Of a stretch of DNA of 56,878 bases, positions 56,267 through 56,878 are shown piece by piece. This DNA comes from Streptomyces sp. ADI96-02. Its GTDB lineage: Bacteria; Actinomycetota; Actinomycetes; Streptomycetales; Streptomycetaceae. The notes below the pieces were generated by a model. That model searched no databases. It had not been told where the DNA came from and saw only the letters and a list, made by a program, of their open reading frames with translations. The stretch is taken from NCBI RefSeq assembly GCF_003846185.1, contig NZ_ML123034.1, positions 1,926,938 to 1,983,815 of the forward strand, read 5' to 3'. The position numbers and the translations under genes are program-made. Every line of letters starts with the position of its first letter. The stretch's first letter is position 1.

Positions 56267-56694
56267 CTCTGGTCACCTTCCGTGCCGCCGTTGAGCTGCG
56301 CGTGCTCATCGGCCTTGCCGCGGGTCTTGACCGCGTCCTCGGGGAGGGCGATCTCGGGGCAGTCCTTCCACAGGCGCTCCAGCGCGTAGAAGACGCGCTC
56401 CTCGCTGTGCTGGACGTGGATGACGATGTCGACGTAGTCGAGGAGGATCCAGCGGGCGTCGCGGTCGCCCTCACGGCGCACCGGCTTGGCGCCGAGCTCC
56501 TTCTGGAGCCGCTCCTCGATCTCGTCGACGATCGACTTGACCTGGCGGTCGTTGGGGGCCGAGGCGAGCAGGAAGGCGTCGGTGATCGACAGCACATCGC
56601 TGACGTCGTACGCGATGATGTCGTGCGCGAGCCGGTCGGCTGCTGCCTGGGCGGCGGCGTTGATGAGCTCGATGGAGCGGTCCGTGGCGGTCAC
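56263..56694 (-). CDS. rsfS: Ribosomal silencing factor RsfS
   Basis: A 143-residue Iojap-family protein that binds uL14 and blocks subunit joining in starvation. It contains the typical LAHDIIAYDVSDVLSITDAFLLASAPNDRQVKSIVDEIEE and ARWILLDYVDIVIHVQHSEERVFYALERLWKDCP. The stop overlaps the phosphatase start (CTGA). In Streptomyces it usually follows nadD and an LCP-family gene, which would lie beyond the right edge of the window. Confidence 0.95.
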   Translation of the reverse strand: MTATDRSIELINAAAQAAADRLAHDIIAYDVSDVLSITDAFLLASAPNDRQVKSIVDEIEERLQKELGAKPVRREGDRDARWILLDYVDIVIHVQHSEERVFYALERLWKDCPEIALPEDAVKTRGKADEHAQLNGGTEGDQS

Positions 56695-56727
56695 ATGCAG
56701 GCTTTCGTCGGCGGTCGGATGCGGCCT

Positions 56728-56878
56728 CTAGGGTCTCACGGACCGCCGACGGCGCTTCACTGCCGTTCCCGGGCCGTCCCGCGGCCCTGCGGCCCTGCGG
56801 CCCCGCGGCCCCGCGGCCCGCCGGTCCCGTCGCCCGACCCGGTGCCGCGGCGCGCGCCCCATGCCCCTCCCCGACCCA
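56728..56878 (-). other. Region upstream of rsfS to window edge, open frame and repeat
   Basis: A minus-strand frame is open from the window edge to TAG at 56730-56728 (about 49 codons, very Arg/Gly-rich, ending SVRP). It may be the C-terminal end of the upstream neighbour (an LCP or nadD-type gene in related genomes), but its composition is poor evidence. It contains a five-unit 8-nt repeat (gcggccct/gcggcccc) at 56781-56820. Confidence 0.3.
56781..56820. repeat. 8-nt tandem repeat near the window end
   Basis: Five consecutive octamers gcggccct, gcggccct, gcggcccc, gcggcccc, gcggcccg. Confidence 0.85.

Overview
The window is a piece of a Streptomyces (or very close actinomycete) chromosome. 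The GC content is very high, there are GTG and TTG starts, most intergenic regions hold perfect GC-rich hairpins, and the gene order (glyS, zinc uptake/zur, uppS, recO, leuA, era, ybeY/phoH, dnaJ/hrcA, hemW, lepA, rpsT, holA, comEA/comEC, leuS, rsfS) is that of the conserved Streptomyces core. Most of it is housekeeping; the accessory parts are the Rhs end at the left edge, a WxL-type surface pair, and a membrane-anchored periplasmic-binding-fold protein.

Layout. 1-1390: 3' end of an Rhs/YD-repeat polymorphic toxin. 1686-6539: glyS (-), then the zinc operon znuA-znuC-znuB-zur (+). 6614-10966: uppS, recO, a zinc-ribbon TerB-like gene and leuA (all -); leuA has a Leu-rich leader peptide and attenuator. 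11235-12658: an M4 protealysin-type protease followed by its emfourin-type inhibitor (+). 12696-20171: a minus-strand run of era, two WxL/DUF916-like secreted proteins, a degenerate cytidine deaminase, YjbR, a CorC/CNNM protein, ybeY and phoH. 20313-27404: PfkB kinase, MFS exporter (+), adenine/adenosine deaminase, RNase Z, HIT protein, rsmE and a nitronate monooxygenase. 27538-29758: dnaJ-hrcA behind a CIRCE operator. 29861-34653 (+): MBL hydrolase, DUF3097 protein and a 958-residue membrane/PBP protein. 34801-42695 (-): hemW, an RsbW-GAF-SpoIIE phosphatase, an acyl-CoA ligase and lepA. 42911-48872: rpsT, holA, a small hypothetical gene and comEC/comEA. 49121-53999: degV, a membrane coiled-coil protein and leuS. 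54134-56694: leuS attenuator, two identical tRNA-Ala(GGC) genes flanking two small zinc-ribbon genes, a phosphoglycerate-mutase-like phosphatase and rsfS.

The main regulatory observation is that leuA and leuS, 43 kb apart, each carry a very short upstream ORF of the same design: leuA has MRFGLLLLSCRGEGL and leuS has MRAVGLLLSEPR. Each is followed by mutually exclusive RNA stems. The leuS version ends in a classical hairpin plus T-run terminator. Leucine synthesis and leucyl-tRNA charging are therefore probably both sensed by ribosome stalling on Leu codons.

A second theme is an unusual density of short tandem repeats (8-26 nt) in intergenic DNA and in one signal peptide. Three of these arrays (after fadD-like, holA and comEC) repeat the last codons and stop codon of the preceding gene.

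All calls come from reading the sequence and its translations by eye. Start codons were chosen from ribosome-binding sites, overlaps and family knowledge. No database search or folding program was run.
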